In this document: piece after piece, positions 1-5,382 of the stretch
How the letters are laid out: each line of letters starts with the position of its first letter
How positions within the stretch are numbered: position 1 is the first letter of the stretch
Source of the DNA: DATARH01 sp035534535
Lineage (GTDB): Bacteria; Pseudomonadota; Alphaproteobacteria; ATCC43930; CGMCC-115725
Direction of reading: 5' to 3'
Length of the DNA stretch: 11,710 bases
NCBI GenBank assembly: GCA_035534535.1
Contig: DATLRS010000170.1
Span: 1-11,710, forward strand
Position numbers and translations under genes: made by a program
The notes under the pieces: model-generated
Told to the model about the DNA's origin: nothing
Databases searched by the model: none
Seen by the model: only the letters and a program-made list of their open reading frames with translations

Positions 1-192
1 TTGGCAACCGCTCTGCGCGATGTAGAAGATCGCATTCATCACCGCGCGCAAATCCGTCGTGCGCCGCCGGCCCCGGCCCTTGTGGGGTGCCGGCAACAAC
101 GGCGCAATCGCCGCCCATTCCTCCCCCGTCGTGTCGCTTGCGTAGCGCAGCCCGTCGCGCCGATACTTCAAGCGGGTGATTTCAGTCCACAT
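1..192 (-). CDS. IS5-family transposase, N-terminal fragment (runs off window)
   Basis: The minus-strand reading frame begins at the ATG at 192-190 and stays open for 64 codons to the window edge. It starts MWTEITRLKYRRDGLRYASD and continues with the tryptophan segment GEEWAAIAPLLP, a basic KGRGRRRTTDLRAV stretch and NAIFYIAQSGCQ. This is the typical N-terminal DUF4096-like helix-turn-helix region of IS427-group IS5 transposases. The DDE catalytic residues lie outside the window, so activity cannot be judged. In many elements of this group the transposase is split into two frames joined by frameshifting; only the first part is seen here. A GGAGG-like ribosome site sits upstream (CGGAGGCACAAG before the ATG). 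Confidence 0.85.
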   Translation of the reverse strand, partial: MWTEITRLKYRRDGLRYASDTTGEEWAAIAPLLPAPHKGRGRRRTTDLRAVMNAIFYIAQSGCQ

Positions 193-250
193 CTTGTGCC
201 TCCGTCGTGTCTTGCAGCTACGACTGAATCACAAGCCACTGAAATCACCC
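174..250. repeat. 13-bp inverted repeat around transposase start
   Basis: GGGTGATTTCAGT (174-186) and its exact reverse complement ACTGAAATCACCC (238-250) are separated by 51 bp. The inner arm is codons 3-7 of the transposase and the outer arm lies in its leader. A transcript entering from outside the element could pair the two arms, with the ribosome site and AUG in the loop next to the stem. Confidence 0.7.
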
Positions 251-272
251 AACCTATTTCCGGGTCAGCCTC

Positions 273-553
273 TGAGAATGGTAGAGGAAGAACGTGATCT
301 TCTACTGGACGAACGCGATAGGGACCCCGAAGCGTTCAGGGCGCGTCTCGGGATTACGCCTTCGCCGACTTCCCTCGAACCGACAGCCGCTTACCAGCGA
401 CAAAGCGTACCGGAGATGGCGGCACGGACCGCGATCCGCGCTGGCATCTGGGAGTCGGTCCGTTTGGCTTTGTTGTCGCTATTTCGATAGCATGATCGTG
501 CCGCGATGCCCGTCGGAGATGTCCATCCGCTCGTAGGCGTATGGCCGAAATAG
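273..553. other. Intergenic stretch without a confident gene
   Basis: No convincing gene is found between the IS end and the palindromic repeat. The best plus-strand frame is ATG 278 to the stop at 488-490 (70 codons, beginning MVEEERDLLLDERD and ending in a leucine- and arginine-rich tail). It has no clear ribosome site, and its third codon positions are not GC-biased like the real genes here, so I do not call it. The right part carries the dehydrogenase remnant listed separately. The whole stretch looks like decayed sequence beside an insertion element. Confidence 0.4.
479..541 (-). pseudogene. Remnant of a zinc-type (MDR) dehydrogenase/quinone oxidoreductase C-terminus
   Basis: On the minus strand 541 to 479 reads YAYERMDISDGHRGTIMLSK followed by TAG. 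This resembles the usual last helix and strand of medium-chain dehydrogenase/quinone oxidoreductase proteins (A-x-x-R-M-x-x-x-x-H-x-G-K-I-V-L). Only about 20 codons are recognisable; upstream on that strand the sequence enters the palindromic repeat and homology is lost. I infer a gene tail left after deletion or rearrangement. The match is short, so chance similarity is possible. Confidence 0.35.
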
Positions 554-628
554 CCCCTCACCCCGGCCCTCTCCCCGCAAGCGGGGAGAGGGAGGGACCC
601 GCGGCGTAAGCCGCGGGAGGGTGAGGGG
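554..628. repeat. Intergenic palindromic repeat with three-way-junction fold
   Basis: The outer arms CCCCTCACCC (554-563) and GGGTGAGGGG (619-628) are perfect complements. They enclose two further hairpins: CCCTCTCCCCGC/GCGGGGAGAGGG (567-578 with 581-592, tight CAAG-type loop) and CCCGCGGC/GCCGCGGG (598-605 with 610-617, loop GTAA). The sequence is of the CCCTCACCCCGGCCCTCTCCCC kind dispersed in intergenic regions of many GC-rich proteobacteria. It sits 7 bp downstream of the stop of the tandem-YciI gene and could also act as its transcription terminator or mRNA 3' stabiliser. Confidence 0.85.
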
Positions 629-634
629 CAGACG

Positions 635-1231
635 TCACCCGATCACGCCGCGCTGCCAGTCGTAGATCGCGATTTTCTCGTAGAGGCCGTTGGTGCAATA
701 CGGCTCGTCGCGGAAGAAATCGTCGAGGGCGGCGCGGCTGGCGAATTCATAAACCATCGCGCTGCCGAGCCATTCCTTGCCGCCGGCATCGGTCAGATAG
801 CCGCGCGCCAGGCAGTGGCTGGCGTCCTTCGGCTGCAGATGGGCGCGGTGCGCCGGCACGATCGTGTTGCGCAACGCGGTGCTGTCGGGCTTACCCGTAC
901 CGTGGAAGAAAAAGCCCTGGAGGCCCGGGCGCGGCGGCGCGGTCGGCTGGCGGGTGCTGAGCGCGCAATGCCAGTCGCTGATCTGGTCGGCCTCGACGAC
1001 GCCGTATGTCGCCAGCGGGTCCTCGGCGAGAAACTGCGCCACCGCCTCCGGCGCATTGCCCGGCAGGTCGGTCTGGTAGAGATAGCCGGCCGGCGCCGCG
1101 CCGCGGCGGAGCGGCCCGAAGCTCACCAGCGCGTCGCGCCACTTGCCGAGAAAACGCGCGTGCTCGGCGGCTATCGTCTTCGGCAGGCCGCCGAGGTCGA
1201 CGGTCGAGCGGCGAATGATCGTCTGGGCCAT
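635..1231 (-). CDS. Tandem YciI-like domain protein
   Basis: This 198-residue protein has two copies of the YciI/YCII-related fold (dimeric alpha-beta barrel, ferredoxin-like). In repeat 1, His24 precedes GPLRRGAAPAGYLYQ and FLAEDPLATYGVVEADQISDW (66-87, Asp71). In repeat 2, His131 precedes GYLTDAGGKEWLGSAMVYEF and FFRDEPYCTNGLYEKIAIYDW (172-192, Asp175). Paired His and Asp residues are the conserved features of YciI proteins, but no reaction has been firmly set for most members. Ordinary YciI proteins are about 100 residues, so this is a duplicated form that may replace the homodimer by an intramolecular one. ATG 1231-1229 is preceded by a purine-rich GAGGGGAGG site (1243-1235). It is divergent from the flavin-reductase gene. 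Function is unknown; cytosolic. Confidence 0.85.
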   Translation of the reverse strand: MAQTIIRRSTVDLGGLPKTIAAEHARFLGKWRDALVSFGPLRRGAAPAGYLYQTDLPGNAPEAVAQFLAEDPLATYGVVEADQISDWHCALSTRQPTAPPRPGLQGFFFHGTGKPDSTALRNTIVPAHRAHLQPKDASHCLARGYLTDAGGKEWLGSAMVYEFASRAALDDFFRDEPYCTNGLYEKIAIYDWQRGVIG

Positions 1232-1288
1232 TGGCCTCCCCTCGCGATGCGCCCGAAGGCTGGCACGCCGCGCCGGGTCTTGCCAGTT

Positions 1289-1302
1289 TTTTGCGGACGC
1301 GG
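1289..1302 (+). promoter_or_regulatory. Shared upstream motif TTTTGCGGACGCGG (copy 1)
   Basis: This 14-bp sequence occurs in the divergent spacer, 39 bp before the flavin-reductase start. An identical copy on the opposite strand lies 61 bp before hrcA (10985-10998). The placement suggests a promoter or regulator site, perhaps with TTGCGG as a -35 element, but no clear -10 is seen. Confidence 0.35.
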
Positions 1303-1341
1303 TCTAGTGGCCCCGACAACCCATTTCGGAGAATTGAGGCG

Positions 1342-1845
1342 ATGGACCAGGACGCCAAGAAAACCGCGCTGCGGATGATCCCCTACGGCATCTATGTGCT
1401 GACCGCCGATGACGGCAAGGGCAACGTCGCGGCCGCGACGGTCAACTGGGTGACGCAGAGCGCCTTCAACCCGCCGCTCGTCGTGGCCGGGGTCAAGACC
1501 GATTCGGGCGCCTATGCGATCCTCAAGAACACCAAGACCTTCACCCTCAACATGCTGGGGAAGGAGCACAAGGGGCTCGCCTTCACGTTCTTCAAGCCGG
1601 CCCAGATGGCCGACGGCAAGCTGTCGGGCCAGGCGATCCACAAGGGCGCCAACGGCGCGCCGATCCTCGACGCGGCGTTGGCCGCGGTCGAGTGCAAGGT
1701 GACCAGCATCGTCGAGCAGGGCGACCACCACATCGTCGTCGGCGAGGTCACCGAGGCGCATGTACCGAACGCGATCTCGGGGCGGCCCGACAACGCGATC
1801 CTCGAAATGAAGGATCTCGGCGAGAACGTGTTCTACGGCGGCTGA
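1342..1845 (+). CDS. Flavin reductase family, FMN-binding split-barrel protein
   Basis: The 167-residue protein belongs to the flavin-reductase-like FMN-binding family (split beta-barrel, as in the flavin reductases of two-component monooxygenases and the flavin module of high-molecular-weight rubredoxin). Visible family features are MIPYGIYVLTADDGKGN (12-28), ATVNWVTQSAFNPPLVVAGVK with the NPP turn at 43-45, TFTLNMLGKEHKGLAFTFF (66-84), and the late barrel strand HHIVVGEVTEAHV (129-141). The expected activity is NAD(P)H-dependent reduction of free or bound FMN, supplying electrons to an oxygenase or rubredoxin; the partner is not evident. The ATG at 1342 has GGAG at 1328-1331 and GAGG at 1336-1339. 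It might be linked with the Rieske oxygenase 1.4 kb downstream, but that class normally uses ferredoxin-type reductases, so I would not assume it. Confidence 0.85.
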   Translation: MDQDAKKTALRMIPYGIYVLTADDGKGNVAAATVNWVTQSAFNPPLVVAGVKTDSGAYAILKNTKTFTLNMLGKEHKGLAFTFFKPAQMADGKLSGQAIHKGANGAPILDAALAAVECKVTSIVEQGDHHIVVGEVTEAHVPNAISGRPDNAILEMKDLGENVFYGG

Positions 1846-1870
1846 GGCCCTCCCGCCGGTCGCGCCGCTG

Positions 1871-1901
1871 GGCAATTTCGCTGAGGGGGCAATTCGCTGA
1901 G
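1871..1901 (+). repeat. Near-perfect short direct repeat at the Kir gene start
   Basis: GGCAATTTCGCTGAG (1871-1885) and GGCAATTCGCTGAG (1888-1901) differ by a single T. The first copy supplies the upstream in-frame stop (TGA 1882-1884) and the purine run. The second copy contains the proposed CTG start. A small duplication may have shaped this translation start. Confidence 0.6.
1883..1899 (+). promoter_or_regulatory. Ribosome site and probable CTG start of the Kir channel
   Basis: GAGGGGG (1883-1889) is followed by a 7-nt spacer and CTG (1897-1899). No ATG, GTG or TTG exists in this frame between the stop at 1882-1884 and the TTG at 2164, which lies inside conserved channel sequence. The geometry is ideal for initiation at CTG. 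Confidence 0.5.
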
Positions 1902-2868
1902 CGAACAACGGCGCGGCGGCTCGCGCGCCAACCGCCGGCGGCACGGTCCCGGGCCGCTGCGCGCCGCGCCCCCCGCCGGCAGCCGCGCCACGCCGCCGCT
2001 GCTGATTGCGCGCGAGCGGGCCGACCAGACACTGACGCTCGGGCTGCGCCGGCCGTGGTACGGCGATCTCTATCATTTCGCCCTGCGCATCGCGTGGCCG
2101 GGTTTCCTCGCCGCCGGGATCGCCCTCTATGTCGCCGCGAATGCGGTCTTCGCGCTGCTATACTTGGCCCAGCCGAGCGCCATCGCGCGGGCTCGGCCGG
2201 GCTCGTTTGCCGATGCGTTCTTCTTCAGCGTGCAGACAATGTCGACCGTCGGCTACGGCGCGATGTCACCGGCGACGCTCTATGCCAATTTGGTCGTCAC
2301 CGGCGAGACCGCGGTCGGGCTGCTAATGCTGGCGCTGGCGACCGGGATGGTGTTCGCCCGCTTTTCGCGCCCGACCGCGCGCGTCCTGTTCAGCCGGGTC
2401 GCGGTAACGGGGCCGCATAACGGCGCCCCGACCCTGTCCTTGCGCCTCGCCAACCAGCGCCGCAACCAGATATTGCAGGCCGAAGTCTCGCTCGCCCTGG
2501 TGCGCGACGAGGAGACCGCGGAAGGCGACGCGATCCGCCGCTTTTACGACCTGCAGCTGGCGCGGCGCCGCTCGCCGGTCTTCGCTCTGACGTTCACCGT
2601 GATGCACCCGATCGACGAGGGCAGCCCGCTTTACGGCGCCGTGCCGGCGCAGCTCGCGGCGCAGAATGCCGAGCTGGTGGTCAGCGTAACCGGGTTCGAC
2701 GAGACGATGGGGCAGCCGGTGCACGCGCGCACCTCCTACCTGCCGCACGAGATCTTGTGGAACCATCGCTTCGTCGACGTGATCGGCTGGACCGAAAACG
2801 GCAGCCGGGTCATCGATTATCGGCGCTTCCATGATGCCGTGCCGTTGGCAGCGGCGCCCAGCCGCTGA
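1897..2868 (+). CDS. Inward-rectifier potassium channel, KirBac type
   Basis: This is a prokaryotic inward-rectifier K+ channel, acting as a tetramer in the inner membrane. From the CTG at 1897 it has 323 residues, close to KirBac1.1 (about 330). The order is: a basic, proline-rich cytosolic N-terminus; slide-helix motif WYGDLYHFALRIAWPGF (54-70); TM1 to about 91; pore helix PGSFADAFFFSVQTM; selectivity filter TVGYG (117-121); TM2 up to ATGMVFARFSRP; then the immunoglobulin-like Kir cytosolic domain with LANQRRNQILQAEVSLALVR, FALTFTVMHPIDEGSPLYG and LPHEILWNHRFVDVI. A start at TTG 2164 would delete TM1 and the slide helix, so it cannot be right. It begins 51 nt after the flavin-reductase stop and may be co-transcribed with it. 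Its 3' end converges on a broken TPR gene 8 bp away. Gating ligand is unknown. Confidence 0.9.
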   Translation: MSEQRRGGSRANRRRHGPGPLRAAPPAGSRATPPLLIARERADQTLTLGLRRPWYGDLYHFALRIAWPGFLAAGIALYVAANAVFALLYLAQPSAIARARPGSFADAFFFSVQTMSTVGYGAMSPATLYANLVVTGETAVGLLMLALATGMVFARFSRPTARVLFSRVAVTGPHNGAPTLSLRLANQRRNQILQAEVSLALVRDEETAEGDAIRRFYDLQLARRRSPVFALTFTVMHPIDEGSPLYGAVPAQLAAQNAELVVSVTGFDETMGQPVHARTSYLPHEILWNHRFVDVIGWTENGSRVIDYRRFHDAVPLAAAPSR

Positions 2869-2876
2869 CGCGGCGA

Positions 2877-3133
2877 TCACAACGCCGGCAGGCTGGCCTT
2901 GCGCAAGCCTTCGAGGAAACGCTGCAACATCTCGCGCAACCCGCGCCGGCGGCGGCATTGCCCAGATGGCCGCGCGCGGCGGCAAGCACGGCGTAGATAT
3001 CGGGAAACTCCCCGTTGGCTTCGGCCGCTTCGGTCGTAAATTCGACCGCTTCCTTGTACCGCTCCGAGAGCAGTGCTGCCCATCCCTTGGCCAACGGCCA
3101 AATATTCGCCAACGGGTCGCGCGGGCTGAGTCC
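2877..3133 (-). pseudogene. Frameshifted C-terminal remnant of a TPR protein (adenylate-cyclase-associated type)
   Basis: On the minus strand from 3133 one frame reads GLSPRDPLANIWPLAKGWAA, then RYKEAVEFTTEAAEAN and FPDIYAVLAAARGHLGNAAA. This is a recognisable TPR pair as found at the C-terminus of alphaproteobacterial class III adenylate cyclase/TPR proteins (motif LSPRDP). The homology then moves to another frame, REMLQRFLEGLRKASLPAL and TGA (2879-2877), which is the usual last helix of that family. A frameshift therefore lies near 2940-2965. Upstream, TGA (3136-3134) ends the frame directly before the LSPRDP motif, so the cyclase and the rest of the TPR array are absent. This is a dead gene tail. 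Confidence 0.7.
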
Positions 3134-3226
3134 TCACTCATGGGCTGGCCCGCGCGCTTGAATGGCGTATCCTATGGCATGGCGGGCGCGGCTGCGAGCG
3201 CGCCGTGTGACGACGGGAGAAAGGCG

Positions 3227-4471
3227 ATGCCAATGGCGGCGATCGAATGGCCGAAACAGGGTAATTCGCGGGTGCCCTACCGGGTGTTCGCCGACCCGGA
3301 GATCTACCGCGCCGAGCTCGATCGCGTCTTTCTCGGGGCAAACTGGCAGTACCTCGCGCTGGCCGACGAATTGCCGCTGCCCGGCGACTACAAGACGACG
3401 TTCCTCGGCGAGACGCCGATCATCGTCACGCGCGGCGCGGATGGCGAGATCCACGCGATGGTCAACCGCTGCGCCCATCGCGGCAACCTCGTCTGCCTGA
3501 AGGCGCGCGGCCATTCCGATGACGGGCTGACCTGCGTCTACCACGCGTGGCGCTATGACCTCGCCGGCAATCTGACGAGCGTCGCCTTTCGCCGCGGCGT
3601 CGCCGGCCAGGGCGGCATGCCGCAGAGCTTCCGCCTCGAAGACCACGGCCTCAAGCCGTTGCGCACCGACCAGTTCGCCGGCCTCGTCTTCGGCACCTTG
3701 TCGCAAGACGCCCCGCCGCTGGCCGACTACATCGGCAACCTGATCGGCTCGCGCATCGGCCGGGTGATGCGCGGCAAGCCGAAGATCCTCGGCACCACCT
3801 CGCAGATCCTGCACAACAACTGGAAGCTCTACGTCGAGAACGTCAAGGACACCTACCACGCCAGCCTGCTGCACTCGTTCTTCACGACGTTCCGGCTGAG
3901 CCGGTTGACCACCAAGGGCGGGGTGGCGATCGCCGAGTCGGGCGGCAATCACGCCAGCTACACCTATGGCGGCGAGCGCGGCGACAACGCCAGCTCCGAC
4001 CAGGCCTATGCCGAGATCCCTTCGCTGCATCAGGATTACCGCCTGCGGGACCCGCGCTTTCTCGATTCGGTCGACGAGATCGGCGACGGCGTGACGCTGC
4101 AGATCCTCAGCGTCTTCCCGAATTTCGTGTTGCAGCAGATCCACAATTCGATCGCCTTGCGCCTCGTCCTGCCGAAAGGGCCGAAGGAGACCGAATTGCA
4201 GTGGATCTATCTCGGCTTCGAGGATGACGACGCGGCGATGACCGAGCGCCGGCTGCAGCAGGCCAATCTGGTCGGTCCGGCCGGCTATGTGTCGATGGAA
4301 GACGGCGCGGTCGGCGGCTTCGTGCAGCGCGCGATCAAGGGCGGCGAGGCAGAGGACGAATGCTCGGTCCTCGAAATGGGCGGCGTCGAGCACGCCTCGC
4401 AGGAAACCCGGACGACCGAAGCCTCGGTGCGCGGTTTCTGGCACGCCTACCGCCAGGTGATGGGGCTTTAG
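3227..4471 (+). CDS. Rieske ring-hydroxylating oxygenase, alpha (large) subunit
   Basis: The 414-residue protein is the catalytic subunit of a Rieske non-heme iron oxygenase. The [2Fe-2S] ligands are Cys82 and His84 (RCAHRGN) with Cys103 and His106 (CVYHAW). The mononuclear iron site is seen in ENVKDTYHASLLH: Asp208 is the likely electron-transfer bridge, His211 and His216 are ligands, and Asp359 in SMEDG is the probable third ligand. It resembles the anthranilate/benzoate/biphenyl dioxygenase large subunits, so an aromatic carboxylate or similar ring is a reasonable but unproven substrate. ATG 3227 has GGAG at 3216-3219 (7-nt spacer); ATG 3233 is an alternative. It is followed 11 nt later by the beta subunit. 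No ferredoxin or ferredoxin reductase is nearby, so electrons must come from elsewhere. Cytosolic alpha3beta3 assembly is expected. Confidence 0.93.
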   Translation: MPMAAIEWPKQGNSRVPYRVFADPEIYRAELDRVFLGANWQYLALADELPLPGDYKTTFLGETPIIVTRGADGEIHAMVNRCAHRGNLVCLKARGHSDDGLTCVYHAWRYDLAGNLTSVAFRRGVAGQGGMPQSFRLEDHGLKPLRTDQFAGLVFGTLSQDAPPLADYIGNLIGSRIGRVMRGKPKILGTTSQILHNNWKLYVENVKDTYHASLLHSFFTTFRLSRLTTKGGVAIAESGGNHASYTYGGERGDNASSDQAYAEIPSLHQDYRLRDPRFLDSVDEIGDGVTLQILSVFPNFVLQQIHNSIALRLVLPKGPKETELQWIYLGFEDDDAAMTERRLQQANLVGPAGYVSMEDGAVGGFVQRAIKGGEAEDECSVLEMGGVEHASQETRTTEASVRGFWHAYRQVMGL

Positions 4472-4482
4472 GGGCGGCGGCG

Positions 4483-4962
4483 ATGGAGCACGGCAAGATC
4501 GTCCGGCGGCTCGAGCTTGAGGACCTCTACGCCGGATACGCCGCCTGCCTCGATAGCGATGCGCTGGAGCGCTGGCCGGAATTTTTCACCGAGGATTGCA
4601 CCTATCGCATCACCTCGGCCGAGAATTACGAGGCCGGTCTGCCGATCGGGCTGATCTACGCCACCTCGCAGGCGATGCTGCAGGACCGGGTCAGCGCCCT
4701 GCGCGAGGCAAACATCTACGAGCCGCAGCGCTACCGCCATCTCGTCTCGGGGGTGCAGATCGCGAACGCGACGCCGACGGGGCTCGACATCGCCGCCAAT
4801 TTCCTCGTCGTGCGCACGATGCAGGACGGCGCAATGACGCTCTTTGCCGCCGGCCGCTACGTCGACCACGTGGTGCAGACCGCTTCGGGCTGGAAATTCG
4901 CCCGCAAGATCGTCGTCCTCGACAGCCGCCGGATCGACACGCTGCTCGCCATCCCGCTATGA
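4483..4962 (+). CDS. Ring-hydroxylating oxygenase, beta (small) subunit
   Basis: This 159-residue protein is the structural small subunit that pairs with the preceding Rieske alpha subunit. It has the cystatin/NTF2-like fold of the family. The conserved start LEDLYAGYAACLDSDALERW is followed by PEFFTEDCTYRITSAENY, then LREANIYEPQRYRHLVSG and the final strands GWKFARKIVVLDSRRIDTLL. The length matches AntB/BenB-type subunits (about 160). It has no catalytic metal site; it stabilises the hexamer and can influence substrate range. The ATG at 4483 follows a GGGGCGG purine stretch that begins at the alpha stop, so translation is probably coupled. It converges with the small membrane-protein gene 21 bp downstream, with no clear terminator between. 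Confidence 0.92.
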   Translation: MEHGKIVRRLELEDLYAGYAACLDSDALERWPEFFTEDCTYRITSAENYEAGLPIGLIYATSQAMLQDRVSALREANIYEPQRYRHLVSGVQIANATPTGLDIAANFLVVRTMQDGAMTLFAAGRYVDHVVQTASGWKFARKIVVLDSRRIDTLLAIPL

Positions 4963-4983
4963 GCGGAGGCGGGCTGTCGCTAG

Positions 4984-5202
4984 CTAGTGCTTGGTCTTTT
5001 CCGTGGTGGTGGTGGTCGTCGTCGCGCCTACGGCATGGGCCGGCGCCGAGCTTGTCGACTGCTCGGTCGTCGTTCTGCTGCTGCCGTGATGACCGATATA
5101 CCCGCCGGAATACAGGAACGCCCCGACCCCGACCACGACCACCAGGCCGCCGACAATGAAATAAAGAAAACCATTGCCGCCACCGCCTGAGTTTACAACC
5201 AT
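4984..5202 (-). CDS. Small glycine-rich single-span membrane protein
   Basis: The 72-residue protein starts MVVNSGGGGNGFLYFIVGGL, has one hydrophobic span of about 20 residues (12-31) and ends in a hydrophilic Ser/Thr-rich tail with seven consecutive threonines before EKTKH. Small proteins with a GGGG-N-x-hydrophobic-span layout are common in alphaproteobacteria and uncharacterised. I choose the ATG at 5202-5200 because GGAG (5212-5209) lies 6 nt before it; GTG 5214 and ATG 5208 are in-frame alternatives. The N-terminus is probably outside and the tail orientation unknown. Function is unknown. Confidence 0.7.
   Translation of the reverse strand: MVVNSGGGGNGFLYFIVGGLVVVVGVGAFLYSGGYIGHHGSSRTTTEQSTSSAPAHAVGATTTTTTTEKTKH
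5003..5024 (-). repeat. Trinucleotide tract encoding a threonine run
   Basis: Seven ACG/ACC codons in tandem, four of them ACC in a row, encode TTTTTTT in the tail of the small membrane protein. Such tracts can gain or lose units by slippage without shifting the frame. Confidence 0.7.
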
Positions 5203-5293
5203 CAACATCTCCACGCGCTTCGTTTGGACAAGACGCCATCCTGGAGATAGTTCGTGGCGAATGACTGGTCACGCCAGGGTCGGAATATACCTA

Positions 5294-5324
5294 GGTGACG
5301 CCCCGTCACCGCCGCTTGCGCGGC
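5294..5324. repeat. Pair of adjacent hairpins (REP-like)
   Basis: GGTGAC/GTCACC (5294-5299 with 5305-5310, loop GCCCC) is directly followed by GCCGC/GCGGC (5311-5315 with 5320-5324, loop TTGC). On the minus strand the flank reads CGTCATTGCCGCGCAAGCGGC, similar to dispersed alphaproteobacterial palindromic repeats. It lies between the divergent small membrane protein and the ABC operon. Confidence 0.5.
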
Positions 5325-5336
5325 AATGACGAATCA

Positions 5337-5348
5337 ATCCGATCGGAT
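5337..5348. promoter_or_regulatory. Perfect 12-bp palindrome upstream of ABC operon
   Basis: ATCCGATCGGAT is its own reverse complement. It lies 88 bp before the binding-protein start and is a candidate regulator-binding site. No regulator gene is adjacent. Confidence 0.35.
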
Positions 5349-5382
5349 CCTGTCCTCGCGAGTCGACAGCCGGCGCGGGTTT

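Larger units (their letters stand above)
1..272 (-). mobile_element. IS5-family insertion sequence, one end (partial)
   Basis: The left 272 bp look like the promoter-proximal end of an IS5-family element (IS427/IS1031-like) that continues beyond the window. The transposase N-terminus reads on the minus strand from 192. About 80 bp of noncoding sequence lie upstream of it. The outer boundary is inferred: reading outward on the minus strand, GAGGCTGACCCGG (272 to 260) resembles an IS end. The adjacent TGA at 273-275 fits the TNA target reported for the IS1031 group. The other end is not visible, so terminal repeats and target duplication cannot be confirmed. Confidence 0.6.

Noticed and set aside
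278..490. Seventy-codon plus-strand frame next to the IS end
   Set aside because: No ribosome site, weak codon bias, no recognisable domain, and it overlaps the antisense dehydrogenase remnant at its end.
1171..2076. Minus-strand open frame of about 300 codons opposite the flavin-reductase gene
   Set aside because: Shadow of GC-rich coding sequence on the other strand; composition is repetitive Arg/Gly/Ala with no domain.
2164..2868. Kir channel starting at TTG 2164
   Set aside because: This would remove the slide helix and first membrane span, whose conserved sequence is plainly present upstream in the same frame.
3134..4444. Long minus-strand open frame (about 436 codons) opposite the Rieske alpha gene
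   Set aside because: It is the mirror of a strongly coding GC-rich gene, has no family resemblance and no ribosome site; the plus strand holds all the catalytic motifs.
1342..4962. Flavin reductase, Kir channel and Rieske oxygenase as one functional system
   Set aside because: The oxygenase class uses ferredoxin-type electron donors, a pseudogene lies between, and the 5' spacers differ; adjacency alone is not evidence.
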